From positions 1 to 32,607 of the forward strand of contig JAEYNY010000065.1 of the NCBI GenBank assembly GCA_023412275.1: a DNA stretch of 32,607 nt, given 5' to 3'. Below are positions 8,074 through 16,265 of this stretch, in pieces (the first letter of the stretch is position 1; every line of letters starts with the position of its first letter). The stretch is from Bacillota bacterium (lineage in GTDB: Bacteria; Bacillota; Clostridia; Acetivibrionales; DSM-1351). Under the pieces are notes generated by a model that was given only the letters and a program-made list of their open reading frames with translations, was not told the DNA's origin and made no database searches. The position numbers and the translations under genes are program-made.

Positions 8074-9072
8074 TTAGAATTTATAAAGAAGCGCACCCAT
8101 TGTATATCCGGAACCCACCGAACAGAGTATGGCATATGAGCCTTCAACTATTTTGTTGGTCTTTTTTGCTTCGTTAAGCGCAAGTATTGGGCTTGTTGGG
8201 CCTGTGTAGCCATATTTATTTCCTACATAGATTATTCTCTCTTCCATTACATTGAGTTTTTCTATAGTTGCCAGAATATCTGCCTTGGAAAACTGAGAGA
8301 ATAAATAAAGTGACACGTCCTCAGGTGTGAGACTATTCTTATCTAAAAGATTATAAATCAATTTACACCAGTTGTCGGATAAGAAACTAAAATCAAACTG
8401 ATTCCATTCCATCATTTTCATTCTTGTATCGACAGAATTATCAGTAATTCTTGAGAAACCACATGCCGGATTTTTTATAGTCCAGTTATAGCTACAATCC
8501 GTATAAAACCCTGAATCAATTACACCGCTTCTATTCTTCTCCGTTATTTTTTGTAGTACAACAGCAGCTGACGCATCGGCTGTTGTAGGGTATACTAATA
8601 TATCGTCTTCCCTTGCAAACGGGGTTATCATACAGCTGGAAACCAATAAAACGTTATTTATATCTTTATTCTTAATATATGAATCTATTATATCTAATGC
8701 TGAAATCATACTTATGCAGTTTGAATTCATATCAAATACAATATTTGCCCGTGAGTTTAGTTTACTACTTATCATAAGTGCATTTGATGGTGATACATAT
8801 TCCGGGAAATCAGATGCAAATACTATCATATCTATATCATTGATATCAATATTTGCATCAGCAATAGCCTTTTTAGACGCTTCTAACGCCATCGTTACTG
8901 AATTCTCACTTCCAAATTTTTTAGCCTTAAACCTCCTTTCCCTACCTAGATGTTTTAATAAGGGTCTTGGGTCCTTATTCATTTTTTTAAAGTGTTCGAC
9001 AAAATATTTATTGTCGATTTCGTGTTTTGGGTGATATGTACCCACACCCATGATTTTTAGATTGAAAAACAT
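8074..9072 (-). CDS. KAS III (FabH)-like thiolase-fold protein, copy 1
   Basis: A 332-residue protein with the ketoacyl-ACP synthase III fold: LKIMGVGTYHP at the N-terminus, IVFASDFPEYVSPSNA, the nucleophile region FDMNSNCISMISALDI (Cys119), DASAAVVLQK, and a C-terminal GSGYTMGALLYKF. The other two catalytic positions of FabH are not conserved. The HQAN motif is replaced by SQFS (Ser259-Ser262), and the GNT loop is GYT (Tyr289). It is therefore unlikely to be an ordinary decarboxylating fatty acid starter enzyme. Acyltransferase-type relatives or a binding protein are alternatives (inference). The start at 9072 has GGAGG 7 nt upstream and matches copy 2. It diverges from an MCP-like gene; the pair is duplicated at 10880-13708. 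Confidence 0.82.
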   Translation of the reverse strand: MFFNLKIMGVGTYHPKHEIDNKYFVEHFKKMNKDPRPLLKHLGRERRFKAKKFGSENSVTMALEASKKAIADANIDINDIDMIVFASDFPEYVSPSNALMISSKLNSRANIVFDMNSNCISMISALDIIDSYIKNKDINNVLLVSSCMITPFAREDDILVYPTTADASAAVVLQKITEKNRSGVIDSGFYTDCSYNWTIKNPACGFSRITDNSVDTRMKMMEWNQFDFSFLSDNWCKLIYNLLDKNSLTPEDVSLYLFSQFSKADILATIEKLNVMEERIIYVGNKYGYTGPTSPILALNEAKKTNKIVEGSYAILCSVGSGYTMGALLYKF

Positions 9073-9142
9073 CAGAATTCCTCCCATTTTTTATATTTTT
9101 TTATATTATTTTGTATTTTGCGCCATTTATTTACTTAATTAT

Positions 9143-9171
9143 ATAATAATAGACATTTTTCCAAAAATCAA
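9143..9171 (-). promoter_or_regulatory. Promoter of KAS III-like copy 1
   Basis: TTGATT (9166-9171) is separated by 17 nt from TATTAT (9143-9148) on the minus strand. The whole stretch, including the spacer TTTGGAAAAATGTCTAT, matches the same element in front of copy 2 (11948-11976) closely, which supports function. Confidence 0.6.
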
Positions 9172-9210
9172 TACGTTTTAACAAATTTTACAGAAAATGT
9201 AACAATTATG

Positions 9211-9239
9211 TTGAACAATGTTAACTTAAAGGATATAAT
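9211..9239 (+). promoter_or_regulatory. Promoter of MCP-like copy 1
   Basis: TTGAAC (9211-9216), 17-nt spacer, TATAAT (9234-9239). The block AACTTAAAGGATATAATAT is shared almost unchanged with the promoter of copy 2 at 12073-12101. The 5' leader is about 85 nt. Confidence 0.65.
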
Positions 9240-9328
9240 ATTAACTATAAATTTTTTTTTAGCCTTACCGCACTAAATCTTTCTGCTTTTTGTTTTTCAA
9301 CTTTGTAAATTGGTTTGGGGGTAGATTA

Positions 9329-10813
9329 ATGAACATGCTTAGTCGTTTGGTAGAAGAACAGCTGCATCAGAAAAATAAGATTGTGTTGCTGTGCTTGCTT
9401 GCTTCAATTTCATTAAGGGTGGCAGTGGATTCCATATTTAAAATGCCTTTAGATGATATCTTGATTTTAGCTATTGTAGGATATGCCTTATGTGCTATCG
9501 GTGCTGTGTTCTCATTCAAGAAGTTATTTCCGAAAGCAATTATGTATTACTTTACAATTACTATGGGAACCATCAGTTTTATCATGATCAGCAATAATCC
9601 AAGTCTTACTACATACCTTACAGTTTTTCTAGCCATCGTCATTGTCAGCATTTATAGCGATATCAGACCCGTACTCGTTTGTTCCGTAATCGGTTGTTTT
9701 CTTACTACTTATTCTTTCTATAACTATAAGCCGGAAATATTCGCAAAAAACACATTTATTGATATGATCTTTTTTAATCTATACATATTTGTATCTGCTT
9801 TTGTTCTATTTTTCCTGAGTTACCTTACAAAGAAATTATATATTCAGCTGGAGAATACTGCCGTAAACGCTATTACTTCAAAAGAGAAGGCCGAAGGTCT
9901 GTATAACGAGATAAAAGCGGCTAGCCAAAGTCTGGCCCTTATAAGTGGAGACATAAAGGACAGTATAATTTCCACACAAGAAATATCTGATGGCATTGGT
10001 CAGGCTATCACCGTTGTAGCAGAGGAAGCCCAAATGGAAGTAACAAGTATCCATAAAATAAAAGAATTATTTGAAAACGGTAAGAATAAAATGGTTGTAT
10101 CCATGGAAGCTTCCAATGATATGGATTCCGCAGTGAAAAGCGCTGTTTCCAACATTGAAAGCGGTAGTGATTATGTAGATAATTTATCAAAAGAAATGAA
10201 AGAAGCTTTAAATACAATGACCTTGGTAGAAAAGCTTGCTACAGACTTAATCGGAAAAAATAAAATTATAAATAATATACTAACCTCAGTTAATAATATT
10301 TCAAAGCAAACAAATCTGCTTTCGCTAAATGCCTCTATAGAGGCAGCCAGAGCCGGTGATGCCGGAAAAGGTTTTTCGATTGTGGCTCAGGATGTCAGGA
10401 AACTTGCTGAAGAATCAAATATTCTGACCCATAGAATAGAAAGCATCTTGAAGGAAATGGAAGAAAATGCCCTTAATGTTTCAAAAGAGATTGTTAAGGA
10501 AAAGAATTACATCGATAACAGTAACTCCATTACTGAGGCAACAAAAGATATCTTTAATAAAATTAAAGATGAAATCCACTGCATAGAGGAAAAAACCAAT
10601 CACATTAAAGTGACTTCGTTAAATTTGTACCAGTCCTTTGAGTCAACTGATGATGAGGTTAATGCAATAAGTGATAATACCGAGAAAAATGCTGCTACAG
10701 CAGAAGAAGTTACAGCATGTATTAGTGAACAGAATAGCCGTATGAATATTATTCAGGAAAACTATATAAAGCTCAATGCTCTTATAGATGAACTTAATAA
10801 TTTTAACGGTTAA
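9329..10813 (+). CDS. Six-TM methyl-accepting chemotaxis-like protein, copy 1
   Basis: A 494-residue receptor. The N-terminal 170 residues hold about six hydrophobic segments (roughly 16-32, 44-63, 70-87, 89-107, 113-129, 145-165) with short loops, so there is no large extracellular ligand domain and no evident HAMP. A long helical region follows, and then the conserved MCP hairpin tip, ISKQTNLLSLNASIEAARAG then KGFSIVAQDVRKLAEES. Known MCP tips bind CheA and CheW. Near the C-terminus NTEKNAATAEEVTA resembles an MCP adaptation helix. The ATG at 9329 follows GGGGGTAG and agrees with copy 2; upstream in-frame starts lack a ribosome binding site. The signal would have to be intramembrane, cytosolic or membrane-derived (inference). 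Confidence 0.88.
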   Translation: MNMLSRLVEEQLHQKNKIVLLCLLASISLRVAVDSIFKMPLDDILILAIVGYALCAIGAVFSFKKLFPKAIMYYFTITMGTISFIMISNNPSLTTYLTVFLAIVIVSIYSDIRPVLVCSVIGCFLTTYSFYNYKPEIFAKNTFIDMIFFNLYIFVSAFVLFFLSYLTKKLYIQLENTAVNAITSKEKAEGLYNEIKAASQSLALISGDIKDSIISTQEISDGIGQAITVVAEEAQMEVTSIHKIKELFENGKNKMVVSMEASNDMDSAVKSAVSNIESGSDYVDNLSKEMKEALNTMTLVEKLATDLIGKNKIINNILTSVNNISKQTNLLSLNASIEAARAGDAGKGFSIVAQDVRKLAEESNILTHRIESILKEMEENALNVSKEIVKEKNYIDNSNSITEATKDIFNKIKDEIHCIEEKTNHIKVTSLNLYQSFESTDDEVNAISDNTEKNAATAEEVTACISEQNSRMNIIQENYIKLNALIDELNNFNG

Positions 10814-10832
10814 AAAATCAGCGAAGTAAACT

Positions 10833-10867
10833 AATGCCGGATTTATGTATTAAGTAAATCCGGCATT
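10833..10867. terminator. Bidirectional terminator between the two cassettes
   Basis: Perfect 13-bp inverted repeat AATGCCGGATTTA / TAAATCCGGCATT with a 9-nt loop. It sits between convergent MCP-like copy 1 and KAS III-like copy 2. Confidence 0.85.
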
Positions 10868-10879
10868 TTATTATGTAAT

Positions 10880-11878
10880 TTAAAACTTATATAGAAGTGC
10901 CCCCATGGTATACCCTGAACCAACAGAACACATTACTGCATATGAACCTTCAACTATTTTGTTGTTTTCCTTAGCCTCATTAAGGGCCAAAATGGGACTC
11001 GTAGGCCCGGTATATCCGTATTTATTTCCAACGAAAATCACCTTGTCCTCCATTACATGCAGTTTTGTAATAGTGGACAATATATCTGCTTTTGAAAATT
11101 GTGAAAACAAGTACAGTGATACATCTTCAGGGTTTAGGTTATTGTTTTCTAGGAGGCCGTTTATCAAATTTGTCCAATTTTCAGATAAAAAGCTGAAATC
11201 AAATTGATTCCATTCCATCATTCTCATTCTTGCTTCAACGGAAGTATCAGTTATCCGAGAAAATCCGCATGCAGGCAGCTTTATAGTCCAATTGTAGCTA
11301 GAATCCGTAAAGAACTTTGAGTCAATAACGCCGCTCCTGTTTTCATTCTGAATTTTTTGAAGAATTACCGCCGCAGAAGCATCTGCCGTAGATGGGTAGA
11401 CAACTATATCGTCTTCTTTTGCAAAAGGGGTTATCATACAACTTGAAACCAATAGAACATTTTTAATACTTTTGTTTTGAATATATGAATTTATGATGTC
11501 CAGAGCTGAAATCATGCTTATACAATTGGAATTCATATCAAAAACAATATTAGCTTTTGATTTTAGCATACTACTAATCATTAATGCATTGGTGGGAGAC
11601 ACATATTCCGGGAAATCAGATGCATACACAATCATATCCAGGTCCTCAACACAAATACCCGCATCCGATATGGCTTTTTGGGATGCCTCAAAAGCCATTG
11701 TTAAAGAATTCTCATTTCCGAATTTTTTCGCTTTAAATCTCTTTTCCCTTCCTAAATGGTTCATTAACGCACTTGGGTCCTGATCCATTTTCTTAAAATG
11801 ATCTACAAAGTATCCATTATCAATCTCTTCTTCCGGGTGGTAAGTCCCCACTCCAATTATTTTAAGATTGTTGAACAT
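10880..11878 (-). CDS. KAS III (FabH)-like thiolase-fold protein, copy 2
   Basis: Paralogue of the protein at 8074-9072, exactly the same length (332 residues) and identical over most positions by eye. It keeps the nucleophile region FDMNSNCISMISALDI and has the same substitutions: SQFS where FabH has HQAN, and GYT where FabH has GNT. It also shares the C-terminal GSGYTMGALLYKF. The matching losses show that the change predates the duplication and has been maintained, so it is not recent decay. The start at 11878 has AAGGAGG 9 nt upstream; a TTG at 11884 is less likely. It is divergent from the second MCP-like gene. Substrate unknown. Confidence 0.82.
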   Translation of the reverse strand: MFNNLKIIGVGTYHPEEEIDNGYFVDHFKKMDQDPSALMNHLGREKRFKAKKFGNENSLTMAFEASQKAISDAGICVEDLDMIVYASDFPEYVSPTNALMISSMLKSKANIVFDMNSNCISMISALDIINSYIQNKSIKNVLLVSSCMITPFAKEDDIVVYPSTADASAAVILQKIQNENRSGVIDSKFFTDSSYNWTIKLPACGFSRITDTSVEARMRMMEWNQFDFSFLSENWTNLINGLLENNNLNPEDVSLYLFSQFSKADILSTITKLHVMEDKVIFVGNKYGYTGPTSPILALNEAKENNKIVEGSYAVMCSVGSGYTMGALLYKF

Positions 11879-11947
11879 TAGCAAATACCTCCTTAAATAG
11901 TATATCGAGTTACAATTTAACTAGGATGTAATAATTATGCTAATGAT

Positions 11948-11976
11948 ATAGTAATAAACAATTTGTCATAAATCAA
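11948..11976 (-). promoter_or_regulatory. Promoter of KAS III-like copy 2
   Basis: TTGATT (11971-11976), 17-nt spacer, TACTAT (11948-11953) on the minus strand. It aligns without gaps to the copy 1 promoter. The 342-nt divergent gap 11879-12220 holds this element and the plus-strand promoter; nothing else recognisable was seen. Confidence 0.55.
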
Positions 11977-12072
11977 TATTAATTTCTTATAAATTTCGTC
12001 ACATAATACTATTAATCTTTATTATGTGATATATTTTTTCAAAAAAATTTGTATATTTTTGTAATGTTTGTG

Positions 12073-12101
12073 TTGTATTACTAAACTTGAAAGGATATAA
12101 T
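12073..12101 (+). promoter_or_regulatory. Promoter of MCP-like copy 2
   Basis: TTGTAT (12073-12078), 17-nt spacer, TATAAT (12096-12101). The flanking AAACTTGAAAGGATATAATAT corresponds to copy 1. The leader to the ATG is about 115 nt. Confidence 0.6.
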
Positions 12102-12220
12102 ATGAATTGTAAATTTTATATTTTTTCTTAAAATATTGGGTTTACATTTTCTTAAAATTCCACTCTTCTTGTACAACTTCATAATCATTTTATTTTTTTT
12201 ATTCTAGGGGGTAAGTGCTA

Positions 12221-13708
12221 ATGAATATGTTCAATCATTTGGTCGAAGAACAGCTTTATCAAAAAAATAAAATTGTGCTGCTTTGCTTACTTGCTTCAAT
12301 ATCTTTACGAGTTGCAGTTGATTCTATTTTTAAAATGCCTTTAAAGGGTATCTTGCTTCTGGGGTTAATTGGATACCTCTTGTGTGCTGTAGGTGGTTTT
12401 CTTGTATTAAAAAAATTATTCCCAAAAGCCACCATGTATTACTTTACCTGCACTATGGGGACTATCAGTTTTATTATGATAACCAGCAATCCCAGTCTCA
12501 CAACATATCTCACCGTTTTCTTAGCTATAGTTATTGTCAGCATTTACAGCGATATCAGACCTGTCCTCGTTTGTTCATTTATAGGTTGTTTCCTCACTAC
12601 CTACTCATTTTTCAATTTTAAAGAAGAAATTTTTCACAATAATACAATTGTCGATCTGGTCTTTTTCAATATGTACATATTTGTATCTGCATTTGTATTA
12701 TTTTTTCTGAGCTATTTAACAAAGAAGTTGTATATTAAGTTAGAAAACACTGCTGTAAATGCAATATCATCGAAAGAAAAGGTCGAAAATCTTTATAAAG
12801 AGATTAAAGTAACAAGCCAAAGTCTTTCAAAAATAAGTTCAGACATAAAAGTGAGCATTAATTCTACAAAAGAAATAGCCGAAGAAATCGGGAAGGCCTT
12901 TAATATTGTAGCCGAAGAAGCTGAAAAGGAAGTAGAAAGTATCCATAAAATAAAGGATTTGTTCCAGACCGGTAAATCGAAAATGGAACTATCAATAGAA
13001 GCTTCAAATGCCATGAATTCAGCAGTGGAATGTGCAGTATCAAATATTGGAAACGGAAGCGATTGTGTAGATAATTTATCCGAAGAGATGATAGATGCCT
13101 TCAATACTATCAATTTAGTTGAAAAGTTAGCAACTGACTTGATTGGCAAAAATAAAATGATACATAATATTTTAATCTCAGTTAACAACATCTCTACTCA
13201 AACCAACCTCTTGTCTCTGAATGCCTCCATAGAAGCCGCAAGAGCAGGCGAAGCCGGCAAGGGGTTCTCTGTTGTAGCTGAAGAAGTAAGAAAACTGGCT
13301 GAAGAGTCAAATAATCTTACTCACCAGATAGAGTCTATACTAAAGGAGATGGAAAAAAACGCACTGGATGTAACCAAGGAGATTATAAAAGAAAAGAAAT
13401 ACATAAATAACAGTAAGTCTGTAACTGAAAAAACCAAGGACATATTTAACCAAATAAAGGGTGAAATACACACCATAGAAATGAAAAACAATCATATTAA
13501 GGATACTTCTTACGATTTGTATATATCCTTTGAACTTACCGATGACGAGGTAATGCTTATCAGTAATAACACTGAAAAGAATGCAGCTACAGCGGAAGAA
13601 GTAACTGCAAGCGTTAATGAGCAAAATAACAGAATGGATATAATTGAGGATAACTATTTGAAGCTGGATAAGCTGATTGAAGAACTTAACAGCTTTACGG
13701 GGTTGTAA
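12221..13708 (+). CDS. Six-TM methyl-accepting chemotaxis-like protein, copy 2
   Basis: A 495-residue paralogue of the receptor at 9329-10813. The six-segment membrane domain is the best conserved part (for example the shared segment LTTYLTVFLAIVIVSIYSDI and the loop after it), as is the MCP tip, with NLLSLNASIEAARAGEAGKG then VVAEEVRKLAEES. The coiled-coil stalk between them has diverged more. Strong conservation of the membrane part suggests both copies sense the same or a closely related cue, while the stalks may have drifted (inference). The ATG at 12221 is preceded by AGGGGGTAAG; it matches the copy 1 start MNM. A weak interrupted hairpin lies downstream at 13746-13779. Confidence 0.88.
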   Translation: MNMFNHLVEEQLYQKNKIVLLCLLASISLRVAVDSIFKMPLKGILLLGLIGYLLCAVGGFLVLKKLFPKATMYYFTCTMGTISFIMITSNPSLTTYLTVFLAIVIVSIYSDIRPVLVCSFIGCFLTTYSFFNFKEEIFHNNTIVDLVFFNMYIFVSAFVLFFLSYLTKKLYIKLENTAVNAISSKEKVENLYKEIKVTSQSLSKISSDIKVSINSTKEIAEEIGKAFNIVAEEAEKEVESIHKIKDLFQTGKSKMELSIEASNAMNSAVECAVSNIGNGSDCVDNLSEEMIDAFNTINLVEKLATDLIGKNKMIHNILISVNNISTQTNLLSLNASIEAARAGEAGKGFSVVAEEVRKLAEESNNLTHQIESILKEMEKNALDVTKEIIKEKKYINNSKSVTEKTKDIFNQIKGEIHTIEMKNNHIKDTSYDLYISFELTDDEVMLISNNTEKNAATAEEVTASVNEQNNRMDIIEDNYLKLDKLIEELNSFTGL

Positions 13709-13796
13709 ATCTTATTATAAATATGAAGACTGGTGCAGTTATAAGATGAACGGCTAGGATACAAAATATCCCTGTTCATAACGCAAAATTCTAAGT

Positions 13797-13824
13797 AAAA
13801 AAATGGGGTTGTCGCAACAACCCC
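13797..13824 (-). terminator. Terminator of cwlD
   Basis: On the minus strand GGGGTTGT / ACAACCCC with a 4-nt loop is followed by seven T residues, 17 nt past the amidase stop. On the plus strand the T-tract is interrupted, so termination of the MCP-like gene here would be weaker. Confidence 0.8.
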
Positions 13825-13840
13825 ACTTTTCTAATATATT

Positions 13841-14632
13841 TTAGTCAGAGCTTCCGGCGCTGCCCTGGTTTTTCTGGGTATCGTTAGCACCTTTCTTGTA
13901 ATAGCTGTCAATTCCCTGCTTTATTGCAGCTGCCAGCTTATTCTGATAATCCTCAGAAGCCAGCTTTTTTTCCTCGTCTGCATTTGAAAGGAATCCACAT
14001 TCTACAACAACCGTAGTTGTTTTTAGGTTTTTGAGAATTATTATAGGATCTTTTTTAACAAGAGCGACTCTGTCATTGGCATTATCTACATTAAGCCTGA
14101 TTGCATTTTGAATTTCGTCTGCCAACTTTTTGCTTGTATCGGATTTTGGAGGAAAGAAAACCTGAGCCCCGTGGTACTGTGCCTGAGGAAATTTATTAAG
14201 GTGAACGCTAACTGCCATATCGGCACCGGAATCATCCATTATTCCTTTTCTTCTTGTTAAATCCTCTCTTCTTTTCTGGATAATGTTATTACTCTCAGTA
14301 GTATAAACAAGACGGTCTGAATCCCTTGTCAGGATAACCTTGTAATTGTCCTTTTCCATCATGCTCTTTAAAAGCATAACTATATTAAGGTTTACATCCT
14401 TTTCTTTTAGTCCGGAATAATCGCTTACTGCCCCCGGGTCCTCTCCTCCGTGGCCTGCGTCCAGTATAACTGTTCTTGCGGTAGGTGCTGCACCTTCTCC
14501 GGGAGCCTGATTTCCATCTGATGTTACGGGTTTTGAGTAATTAACTGTCAATCCAATGCTTAAAACTGTTATGGACATCAGTAATAGTAAAACAACAAAT
14601 AATATATTCTTTTTGCTTATTAATACAATCAT
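13841..14632 (-). CDS. cwlD: N-acetylmuramoyl-L-alanine amidase, CwlD-type
   Basis: Zinc amidase of the Amidase_3 family, 263 residues. An N-terminal membrane anchor or signal (about residues 7-30, FVVLLLLMSITVLSIGLTV) precedes a catalytic domain. The expected ligands are visible: VILDAGHGGEDPGA (His), GLKEKDVNL (Glu), SVHLN (His) and VVVECGFLSN (catalytic Glu). CwlD cleaves peptide side chains from cortex muramic acid so that muramic-delta-lactam can form for germination. The length and single-domain plan fit CwlD rather than a multidomain autolysin. The ATG at 14632 follows AAGGAAGG with 6-nt spacing and is preferred over the ATG at 14653. A C-terminal tail rich in Gly, Ser, Asn and Gln ends the protein. 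Confidence 0.82.
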   Translation of the reverse strand: MIVLISKKNILFVVLLLLMSITVLSIGLTVNYSKPVTSDGNQAPGEGAAPTARTVILDAGHGGEDPGAVSDYSGLKEKDVNLNIVMLLKSMMEKDNYKVILTRDSDRLVYTTESNNIIQKRREDLTRRKGIMDDSGADMAVSVHLNKFPQAQYHGAQVFFPPKSDTSKKLADEIQNAIRLNVDNANDRVALVKKDPIIILKNLKTTTVVVECGFLSNADEEKKLASEDYQNKLAAAIKQGIDSYYKKGANDTQKNQGSAGSSD

Positions 14633-14730
14633 GGGTATCCTTCCTTCAATCATTTTTGAGAATCTAATTATTATGGATATTCAACTTAGTCCTACTTATG
14701 CATAAAAGGAAAACAAATTGTCCTAACAGC

Positions 14731-14757
14731 AAAAAAACAGGAGCAGTCACTCCTGTT
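14731..14757 (-). terminator. Terminator downstream of the HEAT-like gene
   Basis: On the minus strand AACAGGAG / CTCCTGTT with a 6-nt loop runs into seven T residues. Confidence 0.8.
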
Positions 14758-14788
14758 ATCTCTAAAACAAATTTTATATTTAGATTTT

Positions 14789-15652
14789 TTATTTAGTGTA
14801 AACCAAATCTTCTATTTCTCCGCCCAGCTTTTTAATTATCGCTCTCATCTGATTAAAGGTTGCAGAATCAATTTTATCGATGTTGTTAAGAACATAACCT
14901 CTTAACAACGGAATTGCCCTACCGTCCCCGTAATCACCAAGTATCTCTACTATCAGATTAAGGTTTGAAACTGTACGGAAGGCATTTTTCATGAAATAGA
15001 AAACCTCGTCGGATTTGTGCATATTTTCATTGCATATTTCAGCAACACATACCAGAAAGTGTTCCTTTGTCGTCTGATCCTGTGTAGTGCCAAAGGCATT
15101 CATCACATCATCCAGAATGCTTACACCATATGCAATTATTGCAGCACAAATTGCTTCAGAAATCATTTCTTCCTGTGCGTTTTCAATTAACAAATTAATG
15201 AGTTTTTGCTTATACTCTTCCTCTTGGAGGCAGCCGATTGCATACACGGATTGAGAAACAGCAGGGTAAATATCATCCCGGTTCTTATCCTTTGATGAAA
15301 GTGAATTATCTACATAGTCAAATAACTTGTCAGAAGCAAATTTCCCACCATAATATTTAAACTTTTCAATCAGAATATCAGGAACTCCAACATCTGAAGC
15401 ACTTGCAATGCTCAAGAAAAATTCAAACAATTCATCCAAAGAAGATAGTGAATTTATAAATTCGACCGGAGTCATTCCATCCATCTCCTGTAAACCCGTT
15501 ACAAGCCATTTTCTTTCTATATCTGCAATCAAAGCTTCTTCATCTATTTTTATTTCGCTGTTTTCAGCAACGGCTTTTTCTTCAAGGTATTGATTAAAAC
15601 CCTCTTCTATTGCTTTATTGTAGCTATTTGAAATAATCAAATTTTTATCCAT
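14789..15652 (-). CDS. Hypothetical helical repeat (HEAT-like) protein
   Basis: A 287-residue acidic, soluble protein with no signal peptide. It is almost entirely predicted alpha-helical. Segments such as VSQSVYAIGCLQEEEYKQKL, SEAICAAIIAYGVSILDDV and LIVEILGDYGDGRAIPLLRG have the look of HEAT repeats, suggesting a scaffold or partner protein. I recognise no catalytic motif. Its ATG immediately follows the stop codon of the upstream membrane-protein gene (TAA ATG, no gap), and its ribosome binding site AGAAGG lies within that gene, so translation is coupled. A role tied to the membrane partner is the most economical guess. Confidence 0.75.
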   Translation of the reverse strand: MDKNLIISNSYNKAIEEGFNQYLEEKAVAENSEIKIDEEALIADIERKWLVTGLQEMDGMTPVEFINSLSSLDELFEFFLSIASASDVGVPDILIEKFKYYGGKFASDKLFDYVDNSLSSKDKNRDDIYPAVSQSVYAIGCLQEEEYKQKLINLLIENAQEEMISEAICAAIIAYGVSILDDVMNAFGTTQDQTTKEHFLVCVAEICNENMHKSDEVFYFMKNAFRTVSNLNLIVEILGDYGDGRAIPLLRGYVLNNIDKIDSATFNQMRAIIKKLGGEIEDLVYTK

Positions 15653-16189
15653 TTAAAAAAACCTTCTATTCCTTTTTGGTTTAGGCTTTCTTGGCTGTAA
15701 GCCAAAGAGTTTTCTTGTATATTCAGTTACGTCAAACTTCTTGTAGCCTGCAAAATACCCTAAAAATGAAATCAATATAACTGTGAACCACGCCACACTA
15801 TAACCTACTACTGAATAATGCATGGATTTTTCAATAAATAGCATTGGTGCAGCTAGTCCTTTAATAAGATTAGCCTTTAGCATCGGGAAGTTAACTCCCT
15901 TAATTGATAAATCAAGAAATGATATTATTACCTGAATAATTGCAAATGGGATTACAGCAAGAATTCCGTATATCAATCCGTCATAATACTTTACAGAACC
16001 ATGTCTACGCTTGTCCACACCTGTTAAGTGATGAAGTTCCGCATAAATAAACGCAATCATTATTACGAATACAAAAACCGAAAACAAGCTCAGTCTTTTA
16101 TAAAACCCCAGAAAAAATATGTAGAAAATAAGCATGGAGATTAAATAAGATTTTATAACTGCCCAGCTTCCGTATAAATACTTTTTCAT
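15653..16189 (-). CDS. Hypothetical four-TM membrane protein
   Basis: A 178-residue integral membrane protein with hydrophobic segments at about 13-30, 35-52, 72-93 and 124-147. A strongly basic tail (LQPRKPKPKRNRRFF) should lie in the cytoplasm. I recognise no family with confidence. AAAGGAG lies at a good distance before the ATG. It is the first gene of a two-gene unit with the HEAT-like protein, in phase with the surrounding cwlD and GH18 genes but separated by 76 nt from the latter. The membrane plus helical-repeat pairing suggests a membrane complex. Confidence 0.7.
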   Translation of the reverse strand: MKKYLYGSWAVIKSYLISMLIFYIFFLGFYKRLSLFSVFVFVIMIAFIYAELHHLTGVDKRRHGSVKYYDGLIYGILAVIPFAIIQVIISFLDLSIKGVNFPMLKANLIKGLAAPMLFIEKSMHYSVVGYSVAWFTVILISFLGYFAGYKKFDVTEYTRKLFGLQPRKPKPKRNRRFF

Positions 16190-16265
16190 AATTCTCCTTT
16201 CAAAACCACAAATAAGTCAGCTTCAATATTATATCATTATGACAAAACAAAGTAACTATTTCAAG

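Noticed and set aside
10905..11783. Plus-strand open frames antisense to KAS III-like copy 2
   Set aside because: No ribosome binding sites, no family resemblance, and the antisense gene is clearly coding.
12382..12621. Plus-strand 79-codon frame inside MCP-like copy 2
   Set aside because: Out-of-frame shadow of the membrane domain.
13746..13779. Interrupted hairpin ATGAAC..GGATA/TATCC..GTTCAT after MCP-like copy 2
   Set aside because: Stem is broken and has no T-tract; not called as a terminator or RNA element.
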